Source: an uncultured Flavobacteriales bacterium (GTDB lineage: Bacteria > Bacteroidota > Bacteroidia > Flavobacteriales_D > Crocinitomicaceae). From it: a stretch of 54,345 bases of DNA. The position numbers and the translations under genes are program-made. The first letter of the stretch is position 1. The number at the start of each line of letters is the position of its first letter. Of the stretch, positions 45,101 to 53,190 are shown piece after piece. Under the pieces are notes generated by a model. It had not been told where the DNA came from. It saw nothing but the letters and a program-made list of their open reading frames with translations, and did not search any database. The DNA lies in the NCBI GenBank assembly GCA_913020765.1, contig CAJWAO010000006.1, positions 1 to 54,345 of the forward strand. The letters run 5' to 3'.

Positions 45101-45449
45101 TTGGACGCCCCTCTCTGGTCTTGACAAGAATACTTGCATATGAATTTCCGTCATAGTAAGTTGACGCGTACCACGTAGCCATTCCAGGAATAACATTCTC
45201 AGGCTTCATGACGTAAGGTATGGCCTTAATAATTGGCGCCTCACAAGCCGCAACAGTGGCTGCTACAACAGAAAATCCAAGAAACTTCAAGAAGTCTCTT
45301 CGCCCAGTAGAGGACTCGTTAAGACTGTCATCAGAAAGAATATTCTCCAAGTTGTTTTGTTCAGGGAACTCCACCTCCTTGGATTTCTGAAAAGCTTCCG
45401 TTTGATGCAGCTCTTCAAGACCTTTCCAATATTTTCTATCGTTTGTCAT
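42183..45449 (-). CDS. actB: Alternative complex III subunit ActB
   Basis: Periplasmic iron-sulfur subunit, 1088 residues, a fusion of a molybdopterin-oxidoreductase-like half (no cofactor motif seen) and a ferredoxin-like half. A twin-arginine motif, GRRDFLKFLGFSVV (about 49-62), implies Tat export, consistent with the tatA gene nearby. Cluster cysteines: CFGCGSCLIAC, CQHCNHAPCETVC, CIGTRYCANNC and CSMC with CGDSC, enough for four clusters. The C-terminal 40 residues are rich in His (HGHGSAHG and on). Electrons pass from ActC quinol through these clusters to the ActA hemes. Confidence 0.94.
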   Translation of the reverse strand: MTNDRKYWKGLEELHQTEAFQKSKEVEFPEQNNLENILSDDSLNESSTGRRDFLKFLGFSVVAATVAACEAPIIKAIPYVMKPENVIPGMATWYASTYYDGNSYASILVKTREGRPIFIKGNKDFGLSKGVVNAQIIASVLGLYDGERLQNPMKLGKDTKWSSADTEIRKSLTTAKNVVMISNTVISPSLASSIDGLKNSISGNFDHIQYDPISYSAMRKANELNFGKAFIPSYNFLKAKTIVSFGADFLSTWLLPTVFSCDYGMKRNPDSEWMSKHFQFEATMSVTGSNADYRAMMKPSEEEHVLRYILSKLDKSKVQKTAEISKSLQTTADGAIKSLKASGKESLVVCGTNNIGIQQLVNEINNLVGSYGTTIDIYNEINMFQSEEAKMLDLVDKMSKGQRPDVVLFLNSNPVYSLPNGAEFAKELKKVETSISMNAHADETASLCKFICPAHHSLERWSDFNVNTKNYALSQPMITPLHNTACPIESLMVWSDSAVRGGKVSTVAYEKIKKTFSEISGESFELAVHNSCIDLPSSPIEETFVFNSAPISKLPKYAKGLEIVMYQKTGIGSGEQANNPWLQEMPDPISKVTWDNYITMNPVEMTKAGYATTFDQENGVSMASISSNGVTFNLPVYPSPGQALGTVGIALGYGRGGNGEKIGKAAYQTKEYGGYILNEKGHPKPIGENSFKMLSAESKVFNYSNSGKLKKIDGDYIIAATQIHHTVMGRHSVVRETTKSIYDSHDKESYNPTHTLQTIDENGHHVEKPVGEFDLWDEHPVENIGHRWAMTIDLNACFGCGSCLIACQAENNVPVVGKDEVRRGREMHWLRLDRYYASDEEATIGTRKDKETFSFSKAELAAANPKVVHMPMMCQHCNHAPCETVCPVAATTHSNEGLNQMTYNRCIGTRYCANNCPYKVRRFNWFNYPSYKKFTEINPAQDDLGRMVLNPDVTVRTRGVMEKCSMCVQTIQAAKLKAKKENRPLTDEDTSAVCGDSCPAGAITFGDWNDINSAVRKSSEDKRSYQALEEVGVKPNVWYKVKVRNEENDLLEKLQAEGHGHGSAHGTENHAAHDGHGEAKHETNHQKH

Positions 45450-45478
45450 ATATTTTTTTCTTCAGTCGGAATGCTCGT

Positions 45479-46846
45479 TTAATAATGGCATTTTGAACAT
45501 TCCCAACCACCTAATTCTGAAACTGATACTCTACCGTCCTCATTGTATTTGGTCAACAGATTGTAATCATTTTCTTTTAGTCTATCATGTATTTCAGTGT
45601 AATAACCACTCTTTCCGTCTGTAATATTTACACTCGATTGCTCGTGACATTGAATACACCAACCCATGGTCATTGTAGCCCGATCAAACTCAATTTTACT
45701 TTCAATATTTTCTTCAATTTTATTCAATTCCTGGTAAGGCTGAACTTTTGCAGTTTCATTCAATTTTGTCATATCACCATGACATTGCTTACAGTCAAGT
45801 CCACCAACAACAACGTGCTGTGAGTGATTGAAATAGACATGATCAGGCAAATTGTGTACCTTATTCCAAACTATTGGCTCTGTCTGATTGGTGTAGGCAC
45901 CAGATGGACCTCTTGTAGGATCCCAGCCGGCCGCTGCATATATTTTTGCTATTTCTCCTTGATACTCTTCTCCCTCTCCATTAATTTTTTTGTGGCAATT
46001 CATACAAACGTTTACCGTAGGAAGACCAGCAGATTTTGATTTAGTTACCGAATTGTGACAATATTTGCAATCAATACCATTCACTCCAGCATGAACATCA
46101 TGAGGGAAGGCGATTGGTTGAGAAGGCTGATAAGCTTCAACAATATTTACGCTGTAAAGCGTTTGAAAGAAACCTACAATTAGTGATACAACAATTACCA
46201 AGGTTGTCAAACCAACGTAAAGTCTATATTTCCAAGCCCAAACTTTGAACTCATCGATATAGGTTAAGCCTTCAGATCCCTTGTCGCTCTCTTTTGTAGC
46301 TATTTTCAATTCACGACGAACGCCGCCTACTGCCATTATGATGATACTGAACATAATGCCCATGACAATCCATATCCATGGGATACTCTCCTCTTCTTCA
46401 ACTGAAATATCGGTTGAAGTAGCCTGAGCTACATTTCCTCCACCAGCCGAAGCATTAGGGTCTTGTGAATCTACCCAGTCAAGTATTGAAGAAATTTGAT
46501 CATCTGTCAAATCCCCGAAAGCCGACATTACACTTCCGTTATATTCTTGAAAAACCTCTATAGCCCGAACCGACTTACCACTGGCTCGAAGTGCCGCATT
46601 ATTCCTTACCCATTCGTAGATTAAATCCCCTTCACCTGCATCCTCCCATCTTTTTCGGGCTTCATAAAGTTTAGGACCTGTACCGTTTTTGAATACAGCG
46701 TGGCACGTAGCACATTTCGCCTTGAAAAGACCTTCACCTTGCGCAAAAGAAGAGCCGCAAAGGAGAATTAGAGCAAATAAAAACATCACTCGGGCACTCG
46801 ACAAAATTTGCACAACACGCTGAAAAACAGGCATTTTCATTAGCAT
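45479..46846 (-). CDS. actA: Alternative complex III multiheme cytochrome c ActA
   Basis: First gene of the respiratory operon, 455 residues with six CxxCH heme sites. One is in an N-terminal monoheme domain (CATCH, about 45) and five are C-terminal (CKYCH about 258, CMNCH 281, CKQCH 349, CIQCH 396, CSKCH 451, two residues from the end). The N-terminus is a signal sequence ending near SSFAQ, and two membrane helices lie at about 163-183 and 214-236 between the heme regions. ATGs at 46846, 46840 and 46834 are all possible starts. The pentaheme half matches classical ActA; the added monoheme domain is known from other Bacteroidota as I recall. Confidence 0.92.
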   Translation of the reverse strand: MLMKMPVFQRVVQILSSARVMFLFALILLCGSSFAQGEGLFKAKCATCHAVFKNGTGPKLYEARKRWEDAGEGDLIYEWVRNNAALRASGKSVRAIEVFQEYNGSVMSAFGDLTDDQISSILDWVDSQDPNASAGGGNVAQATSTDISVEEEESIPWIWIVMGIMFSIIIMAVGGVRRELKIATKESDKGSEGLTYIDEFKVWAWKYRLYVGLTTLVIVVSLIVGFFQTLYSVNIVEAYQPSQPIAFPHDVHAGVNGIDCKYCHNSVTKSKSAGLPTVNVCMNCHKKINGEGEEYQGEIAKIYAAAGWDPTRGPSGAYTNQTEPIVWNKVHNLPDHVYFNHSQHVVVGGLDCKQCHGDMTKLNETAKVQPYQELNKIEENIESKIEFDRATMTMGWCIQCHEQSSVNITDGKSGYYTEIHDRLKENDYNLLTKYNEDGRVSVSELGGWECSKCHY

Positions 46847-46894
46847 TTATAAAAAATAAATATCGACAACAATCGATTTCTGTCAAATTCATCT

Positions 46895-46939
46895 CAAAAT
46901 TACGGAGATTTCGGTGTTTTCTTGACACTTTTATGACAA
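46895..46939 (-). promoter_or_regulatory. Promoter and Crp/Fnr-like site of the act-cox operon
   Basis: Minus strand TAATTTTG (46895-46902) matches TAnnTTTG, but no TTTG stands 19-21 bases upstream. Instead the near-palindrome TTGACACTTTTATGACAA (46922-46939) is centred about 40 bases before the predicted start, the usual place of a class II Crp/Fnr activator. The motif ATCTCCGT occurs twice (46902-46909 and 46944-46951), 42 bases apart, on both sides of it. Confidence 0.45.
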
Positions 46940-47046
46940 AAAAACGGAGATAAATATTAATTTAAATTCATTCTAAATAAGAAAATTGAAGATTGTAACT
47001 ATTTTCAGTAAATTCGTATAAACTCTACCATCGAACGGTGTTTATT

Positions 47047-47442
47047 ATGCAAAAAATATTGCTTCTTTTCGTGTTTTGTATTTCACTCTTTGTGGCGGAT
47101 TATGCGCAAAAAAATATTCCTGCTGGTAACATCGACATTTTAGCTGATTCAAGAGTTGATAATTTAGTGAGCCTCGAGAAAAATATAGACGAAATGCCCG
47201 GTTATCGTCTTCAGATTTGTTTTGACTCTGACAAGAGAGTCATTGATGAGGCTAGAGATCGATTTTTGAAACTCTATCCACTCACTGCAACTTATGTTGA
47301 GTTTAATGCCCCGCACTTTAATCTGAAGGTTGGGGACTATAGAACACGTTTGGAAGCAGAAAAAGTGAAAAGACAGATTTTTGGCGAATTCGTAATCTGT
47401 ATCATTCACGAAGATCTCATTCAACTTCCGCGATTGGATTAA
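47047..47442 (+). CDS. SPOR-like domain exported protein
   Basis: A 131-residue protein with a signal peptide (MQKILLLFVFCISLFVADYAQ) and a single SPOR-like domain over the last 85 residues (from GYRLQICFDSDKRVIDEARD to HFNLKVGDYRTRLEAEKVKR). SPOR domains bind denuded glycan strands at division sites, though single-domain Bacteroidota versions are little studied. The frame opens with a GTG 3 codons earlier; the ATG is preferred because it starts the signal peptide directly. Its stop overlaps the thiL stop on a TTAA. Confidence 0.75.
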   Translation: MQKILLLFVFCISLFVADYAQKNIPAGNIDILADSRVDNLVSLEKNIDEMPGYRLQICFDSDKRVIDEARDRFLKLYPLTATYVEFNAPHFNLKVGDYRTRLEAEKVKRQIFGEFVICIIHEDLIQLPRLD

Positions 47443-48479
47443 AAATGTTTCCACCCTTGCGCAGAGATCGGAACCGCGCTATTATTTTTATCAATCAGAA
47501 GGCTCTTCTGAGACTTATCTGTAACGAAACCAATTACTGAAAAACTAGGATGGTTCTTTATCTTGTCATAATCCTTTTGACCAATCGTAAACAACAGCTC
47601 GTAGTCCTCCCCTCCATTCATAGCGCACATGTAAGGATCCAAATTAAGTTCCTCGGCAGTGAGAATAAGCTTCTCAGTAATCGGTAACTTTTCTGAATAC
47701 AAAGAAATGGAGCAATCGCTCGACTTTGCGAGATGAAGTGCTTCAGAGGCTAAGCCATCAGAAATATCGATCATTGCACTCGGTACTATATCAAGTCCCT
47801 CAAACAGGTCAATAATATCCTGCCTAGCGATAGGTTGAATCTGTTTTTTGATTAATTCGTCATACCCCTCAAGTTTAGGCTGAATACTAGGATTTTCCAT
47901 AAAAACACCCCGTTCGCGCTCTAAAATTTGAAGCCCAAGATAAGAGGACCCTACATCACCGGTAACCACGACTAGATCATTTTCTTTAGCGCCCGCTCGG
48001 TAGGTTATCTTTTTCTTTGAAACACGGCCAATTACAGATACAGATAAAATAAGCCCCGAGGAGGAAGACACCGTATCACCACCAACAAGATCTACATGGT
48101 AAAAGGCGCAAGCAGCATGAATTCCCTTGTACAATTCTTCTAAAGCCTCTACAGGGAACTTACTCGAAACACCCAAGGAAATTGTGATTTGTTCTGGCTT
48201 TCCGTTCATCGCCAAAATATCTGAAACATTCACAGAAACCGCCTTAAAACCAAGGGACTTTAGAGGTACATACGAAAGGTTAAAATGAACTCCCTCTACC
48301 AACATGTCAGAAGAAACTAGGATAGATTCTTTTGCTGAAAGTTCTATTTCCGCAGCGTCATCTCCAACACCTAGAATACTTGAGGGGTTTTTTAGTGTCG
48401 CTCCTTTTGTAAGCGTTTCAATTAAACCAAATTCGCCAAGTGCATCAATCTCACGATGCTTTTTTTCGTTTTCGCTCAT
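47439..48479 (-). CDS. thiL: Thiamine-monophosphate kinase
   Basis: Phosphorylates thiamine monophosphate to the active diphosphate cofactor; 346 residues from the ATG giving MSENEKKHREIDALGEFGLI. Family motifs are VGDDAAEI (Mg-nucleotide binding), SSDMLVEGVHF, VSDILAMNGKP, LVGGDTVSS and MIDISDGLASEA. An in-frame start 13 codons upstream would run into the tRNA terminator hairpin and is rejected. It lies downstream of tRNA-Gln on the same strand, 14 bases after the terminator's U run. Confidence 0.95.
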   Translation of the reverse strand: MSENEKKHREIDALGEFGLIETLTKGATLKNPSSILGVGDDAAEIELSAKESILVSSDMLVEGVHFNLSYVPLKSLGFKAVSVNVSDILAMNGKPEQITISLGVSSKFPVEALEELYKGIHAACAFYHVDLVGGDTVSSSSGLILSVSVIGRVSKKKITYRAGAKENDLVVVTGDVGSSYLGLQILERERGVFMENPSIQPKLEGYDELIKKQIQPIARQDIIDLFEGLDIVPSAMIDISDGLASEALHLAKSSDCSISLYSEKLPITEKLILTAEELNLDPYMCAMNGGEDYELLFTIGQKDYDKIKNHPSFSVIGFVTDKSQKSLLIDKNNSAVPISAQGWKHF

Positions 48480-48493
48480 AATAAAATGTAAAA

Positions 48494-48526
48494 CCAAAAA
48501 GAGTGAATGCTCCCACATTCACTCTT
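48494..48526 (-). terminator. Intrinsic terminator between tRNA-Gln and thiL
   Basis: On the minus strand AAGAGTGAATG, a 6-base loop, CATTCACTCTT, then TTTGGTTTT: an 11-base-pair perfect stem with a U-rich tail. It ends the tRNA transcript about 9 bases after the tRNA 3' end and would attenuate read-through into thiL. Confidence 0.85.
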
Positions 48527-48534
48527 GCAAAGTG

Positions 48535-48607
48535 TTGACCCACTAGGGCTCGAACCTAGACTCTTCTGGACCAAAACCAGACGTGTTGCCAGTTACACCA
48601 TGGGTCA
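48535..48607 (-). tRNA. tRNA-Gln (anticodon TTG)
   Basis: A complete cloverleaf is visible on the minus strand: acceptor TGACCCA pairing with TGGGTCA, D arm GTGT/ACAC, anticodon arm TCTGG-TTTTGGT-CCAGA with anticodon TTG, and T arm CTAGG-TTCGAGC-CCTAG. Length 73 with discriminator A. The CCA end is not encoded. A TAAATTTG -7 box lies about 30 bases upstream (48638-48645). Confidence 0.96.
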
Positions 48608-48637
48608 ATTAAATGAAAAATTTCAACAATTAGGGTG

Positions 48638-48645
48638 CAAATTTA
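48638..48645 (-). promoter_or_regulatory. -7 box of tRNA-Gln
   Basis: Minus strand TAAATTTG matches TAnnTTTG and would give a precursor with about 27 extra 5' bases. No clear -33 TTTG was found at the usual distance. Confidence 0.45.
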
Positions 48646-48778
48646 ACAACTAAATTTAATTTAATCAGTGCGATTAACAAAAATTATACCTCCCGCACCG
48701 TCTTTTGAGATCAGAATAGAGCACAGAACAAACGAATATTCTTAAATTCGTGCAACTATTAAAGACATTAAAACAGAC

Positions 48779-51700
48779 ATGAATTACACTTTCATCAATA
48801 AAATTACGGGTTGGACTGTCTTTGCAATTGCATCCATTGTATACCTGTTAACGATTGAAGACACAGCCAGTTTATGGGATTGTGGGGAATACATCACAGC
48901 CGCATACAAACTAGAAGTTGGACACCCCCCAGGTGCTCCGTTATACATGTTGTTAGGTAGACTTTTTTCCTTTTTTGCAGCACCAGAAAACGTTGCCTAC
49001 TGCATCAATGCGCTGTCCGCATTTTCAAGCTCTTTTACCATTCTATTTATGTTTTGGTCCTTGACCATATTGCTCAAGAAATTTATTTTACAAACCAAAG
49101 AGGAGCTGGAAGACCCCGATAAAGTCGCAATTTTCGTCTCTGCAACCATTGCATCTTTGGCATATACATTTTCTGAATCATTTTGGTTCTCTGCTGTTGA
49201 AGGAGAGGTTTATGCCATGGCTTCTTTATTTACAGCTGTCATCTTTTGGGCCATTCTTAAATGGGACGAAGAAATGGCGTTGTATGAAAAAAGCGCATAT
49301 TCAAATGGACGCTCTCCTAACAAGTGGTTGTTACTCATCATGTTTTTATTAGGACTCGCCATTGGTGTTCACTTATTAGGAATACTCGTTATTCCCGCAA
49401 TAGGATATGTCATATATTTCCGTGTTAAAAAAACGACACCACAAGGCTTTGTAGTAGCTGGACTAGCATCGATATTTATTCTAGGATTTATACAAGAAGG
49501 GATTATACCTGGTACGATTTCGCTTGCCTCTAAATTTGAAGTGTCATTTGTAAACGATTTAGGGCTGCCGTTTTATTCTGGTTCTATTTTGTTTTTTGCA
49601 TTATTAATTGGGGTATGCGTATGGGCGGTTAGAAATGCGAATAAAAGAAGGAATACACTTTTAGCCAATTCATTAATGGGCCTTATTTTTTTATTAATCG
49701 GTTATGGCTCTTTTGCAGTTATAGTCATTCGTTCCAACGCGAACACACCACTAGATGAAAATGATCCCGAAAATCTGGTTACACTTCACTCTTATCTCAA
49801 AAGAGAACAGTATGGGAGCGCACCCCTTCTTAAAGGACAATACTGGAATTCAGAAATGGCGCCGCAAAATGAATGGAATGACCTTTCGGCATATTATTTG
49901 AGAAGATGGGTCGTTACAGACGGAACCTCGGACCTAAAGGCTTTTGTAGATGAAAATGACGCCTTAAAATATGCAGAGAAGGAAGATTCAGAAAGTCTTA
50001 CTGTGGTTGAAAAATACTTTGAAAGTAATGCATCAATACGAAAAGGAGCAACACCTACTTATTCCCAAACAACCATTTTTCCGAGGATGTATTCAAGCAC
50101 ACCTCGCCATATTTCAGGTTACAAATATTGGTCTGGATATAATCCATATAGCGAAGGAAGTGATGAAATTGGAGCAGACGACAATAGAATCCCAACATTT
50201 GGAGAAAACCTTCGCTACTTTTTTAATTATCAGGTGAACTGGATGTACTTCAGGTATTTCATGTGGAACTTCGCCGGAAGACAAAATGATATACAGGGAC
50301 ATGGTGACAACATGAGGGGGAATTGGATTTCAGGGATAGGATTCATTGACGATGCTAGATTAGGAAGTCAAGCTGACGCACCTTCTTACACTGAGAACAA
50401 CAAATCAAACAACAAATTTTACTTCATCCCACTGATATTCGCACTCATTGGCCTTGTGTTTCATTACCGAAAATCCCCTAAAGATGCTTTCGTGTTAACA
50501 CTTGCTTTCATTTTTACAGGTTTTGCGATCTTGATTTATCTGAATCAAAAACCCTTCGAACCAAGAGAAAGAGACTATGCCTACGCAGGTTCTTTTTATT
50601 TCTTTGCCATGTGGATTGCCTTTGGCGTTTATGCTATAATCGATTTTCTCAAAAATAAAATCAAAGTTCAAAATGCCAATGTTCGTCTGAGTGCTGGTGC
50701 TTTGATTGGTTTGATTGTTCCATTTATTATGGGCTCACAAGGATGGGACGACCATAACCGTAACGGAAAAACAACCGCAAGAGATTTGGCTAAAAACTAC
50801 CTGGCTTCTTGCGAAAAAAATGGAATCATATTCACGAATGGAGACAACGACACATTCCCGCTCTGGTACGCGCAAGAGGTTGAAGGGTTCAGAACGGATG
50901 TCCGTGTATGTAATCTTTCACTGATGGGGACAGATTGGTATACCAATCAGATGAAGATGAAGGCATATGAATCAGCACCCCTACCTATAAAATTTACCGA
51001 GGATCAAATTCTGATGTACGGAGGAACAACAGACCAACTTTATTTTACAGATTTATATAACATCGTAGGAAGTTCTGATATTAAATTAGCAACGATAAAA
51101 GAAATTTTAACCCTAAGATTAGAAAATGGAAATAACGAAAATGTTGCCAGAATTAAATTCCCAGCTTTCAAAAATGCTGTACAAAATGTCTTGTATCAGC
51201 TTTCGGTAATGCAACCATCCACGGCAGCCCAAGCACAAAAGTTGACGGCATACTTAAATTCAAATAGTAGGCGAAATTTTAGTGATTCAATTGCCGCGCA
51301 ATATATGGTTCTCAAGCAACTCTATCCTCAACTTGAAAGTAAGTTAAGGACATACGGCCAAGGTGATGAAGCCAAATACAACGAGACAATTGGTGCGCTA
51401 AACCTTTTATCGAAACCTTTCGAGAATTTTGAGTCCGGATGGGATTCAATTGACTTAACTAAAGCAATGCGTTTTGTCCGTGAGGACAAAGGAGTCCTAA
51501 AAATGAGACGAGGTTCAAGAGCAAACATTTTCCCTGCACAAAACTTTACACTTGGCGTAAATAAAGAAAATGCCTTGAAAGCAGGAATTATAAATAATCA
51601 AGAGTTTGAAAGATGCCCGAATGAAATCACCATCAGCTATAGTGGCATTGATCGCATATCGAGAGAAGAGATCATGATGCTAGATATATTGAGCAATTTT

Positions 51701-52564
51701 AATTGGGAGCGCGGCCTATATTTCTCTAGCAATAGAGGATCAAAATTTGCTACTAGACTTCTTCAAAAAGGGTATGTCAAACAAGTCGGTGTTGCTTATG
51801 AGCTTAATCCTTGTCCACCGGAAAAACCACTTTTAAAAAATGAAAAACAAAATTTCTTCAATGTTGAGAAAATGTATTCGAAGCTCATGAAGGAATATGA
51901 ATTTGGAGAAATGGCAAATCCTGATGTACTCACTGACTACTATGCGAGAAGGCACACATCTCATTATCGAACCGACTTTTTATTACTTGCAGAACAGCTA
52001 TACTATGAGGGTGACAATGAAAGGGCTATTAGAGCTTTGGATCGCTCGTTAAAACTAATGCCAGTTAATACGGTAATTGATTTTGGGGAAATTACAGGAA
52101 ATGATCCTATTACTTCTCTTGATTACAACAGAATAAGAAACAATAGCTACAGTCCTAGAATGAGTGGCTGCTTGTATGAGTATGTTCAACTATATGCATT
52201 AATGGGTGAAACAAAAAAAGCCACTAGTTTAGGAAAGAAGCTACTTAAAATCTATAGCAGTGTATTTGCCTTTTTTGAAAACAGCGATGCAACTATCGCA
52301 ATTGAACCAGGGACAATGAATAGTAACCGAGACGATCTATTTGCGGCTGCAGATGCATGTTTTAAAATGCAAAAGGCAGTAAAGGGGATGGACTTTGAAC
52401 AAGAAGTAACAGCGACAATAAATAACCTCTATGAAAAAATTCTACCAGAAATAGATAACGAATTATCCACATTGGGTTTATCTGAAAATATGGATGCACT
52501 GAATCAGCTTTTCAAAGAGCACATGGCCAACATGGCTTCGGAGTATAATTACACATTAAAATAA
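48779..52564 (+). CDS. DUF2723 membrane glycosyltransferase-like protein with TPR region
   Basis: A 1261-residue protein of the DUF2723 family, GT-C type membrane proteins proposed to be glycosyltransferases and related to protein O-mannosyltransferases. The first periplasmic loop holds the conserved acidic motif TASLWDCGEYITAAYKLEVG (Asp34, Glu37) followed by HPPGAPLYMLLGR. About twelve helices run to residue 660, with the conserved EPRERDYAYAGSFYFFA around 606-622, and then a large soluble C-terminal part with GTDWYTNQ and, near 1090-1200, TPR-like helices. Type IX cargo in this phylum is often glycosylated, so a role in envelope or secreted-protein glycosylation is plausible. First gene of a plus-strand operon. 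Confidence 0.85.
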   Translation: MNYTFINKITGWTVFAIASIVYLLTIEDTASLWDCGEYITAAYKLEVGHPPGAPLYMLLGRLFSFFAAPENVAYCINALSAFSSSFTILFMFWSLTILLKKFILQTKEELEDPDKVAIFVSATIASLAYTFSESFWFSAVEGEVYAMASLFTAVIFWAILKWDEEMALYEKSAYSNGRSPNKWLLLIMFLLGLAIGVHLLGILVIPAIGYVIYFRVKKTTPQGFVVAGLASIFILGFIQEGIIPGTISLASKFEVSFVNDLGLPFYSGSILFFALLIGVCVWAVRNANKRRNTLLANSLMGLIFLLIGYGSFAVIVIRSNANTPLDENDPENLVTLHSYLKREQYGSAPLLKGQYWNSEMAPQNEWNDLSAYYLRRWVVTDGTSDLKAFVDENDALKYAEKEDSESLTVVEKYFESNASIRKGATPTYSQTTIFPRMYSSTPRHISGYKYWSGYNPYSEGSDEIGADDNRIPTFGENLRYFFNYQVNWMYFRYFMWNFAGRQNDIQGHGDNMRGNWISGIGFIDDARLGSQADAPSYTENNKSNNKFYFIPLIFALIGLVFHYRKSPKDAFVLTLAFIFTGFAILIYLNQKPFEPRERDYAYAGSFYFFAMWIAFGVYAIIDFLKNKIKVQNANVRLSAGALIGLIVPFIMGSQGWDDHNRNGKTTARDLAKNYLASCEKNGIIFTNGDNDTFPLWYAQEVEGFRTDVRVCNLSLMGTDWYTNQMKMKAYESAPLPIKFTEDQILMYGGTTDQLYFTDLYNIVGSSDIKLATIKEILTLRLENGNNENVARIKFPAFKNAVQNVLYQLSVMQPSTAAQAQKLTAYLNSNSRRNFSDSIAAQYMVLKQLYPQLESKLRTYGQGDEAKYNETIGALNLLSKPFENFESGWDSIDLTKAMRFVREDKGVLKMRRGSRANIFPAQNFTLGVNKENALKAGIINNQEFERCPNEITISYSGIDRISREEIMMLDILSNFNWERGLYFSSNRGSKFATRLLQKGYVKQVGVAYELNPCPPEKPLLKNEKQNFFNVEKMYSKLMKEYEFGEMANPDVLTDYYARRHTSHYRTDFLLLAEQLYYEGDNERAIRALDRSLKLMPVNTVIDFGEITGNDPITSLDYNRIRNNSYSPRMSGCLYEYVQLYALMGETKKATSLGKKLLKIYSSVFAFFENSDATIAIEPGTMNSNRDDLFAAADACFKMQKAVKGMDFEQEVTATINNLYEKILPEIDNELSTLGLSENMDALNQLFKEHMANMASEYNYTLK

Positions 52565-52573
52565 ACCTTTAAA

Positions 52574-53179
52574 ATGTTTTTTAGAGTGCCTTTTCTTGTA
52601 CAAATCCTTTTTAGAAGGAGAATTTGGAGAGGAAAAGATGCTAATGCAGTATATCTAACCTTCGACGATGGTCCAGATAGAGATACAACTCCATGGGTTT
52701 TAGATTTATTGAAAAGAGAAAATATCAAAGCTACCTTCTTTTGCATCGGTCAAAATATAGAAAATAACCCTTCGCTTTTTAATGATATTCTCGAGAACGG
52801 ACATTCCATTGGAAACCATACCTTCAATCATGAAAAGGGTACAAAAACTGAAAAATCAACTTATATTAACTCGATTTACAAAACCGAAGCGCTCTACCCC
52901 TCTGAATTTTTTCGACCACCATATGGACGGATGAATGTGTTTCAGGTAAACAAACTTATATCCATGGGGAAAAAAATAATAATGTGGACGTGGAATGCAC
53001 AAGACTACAAAAAATCATCAAATCACGCCCATATTATTGAGAAAGCTAAAATCATTCAAGGACGAGATATCCTATTATTTCACAACAGTAAAAAGAGTGC
53101 TCAAAATATGAAAAAAAGTCTTCCAGAGGTTATCAAAATTGTTAAACAAAAACAGCTTTTATTTAAGCTGCTGGATTAA
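52574..53179 (+). CDS. Polysaccharide deacetylase (NodB family)
   Basis: Carbohydrate esterase 4-type deacetylase, 201 residues. Motifs: TFDDGPD (catalytic base and metal Asp), HTFNH (metal His pair), RPPYGRMN, MWTWNAQDY and LLFHNS (C-terminal His). It has no typical cleaved signal peptide; a basic-hydrophobic N-terminus (MFFRVPFLVQILFRRR) might anchor it. The substrate could be peptidoglycan or a lipid-linked sugar. It starts 9 bases after the DUF2723 gene and 11 bases before the kinase gene. Confidence 0.9.
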   Translation: MFFRVPFLVQILFRRRIWRGKDANAVYLTFDDGPDRDTTPWVLDLLKRENIKATFFCIGQNIENNPSLFNDILENGHSIGNHTFNHEKGTKTEKSTYINSIYKTEALYPSEFFRPPYGRMNVFQVNKLISMGKKIIMWTWNAQDYKKSSNHAHIIEKAKIIQGRDILLFHNSKKSAQNMKKSLPEVIKIVKQKQLLFKLLD

Positions 53180-53190
53180 ATTGAATAGGA

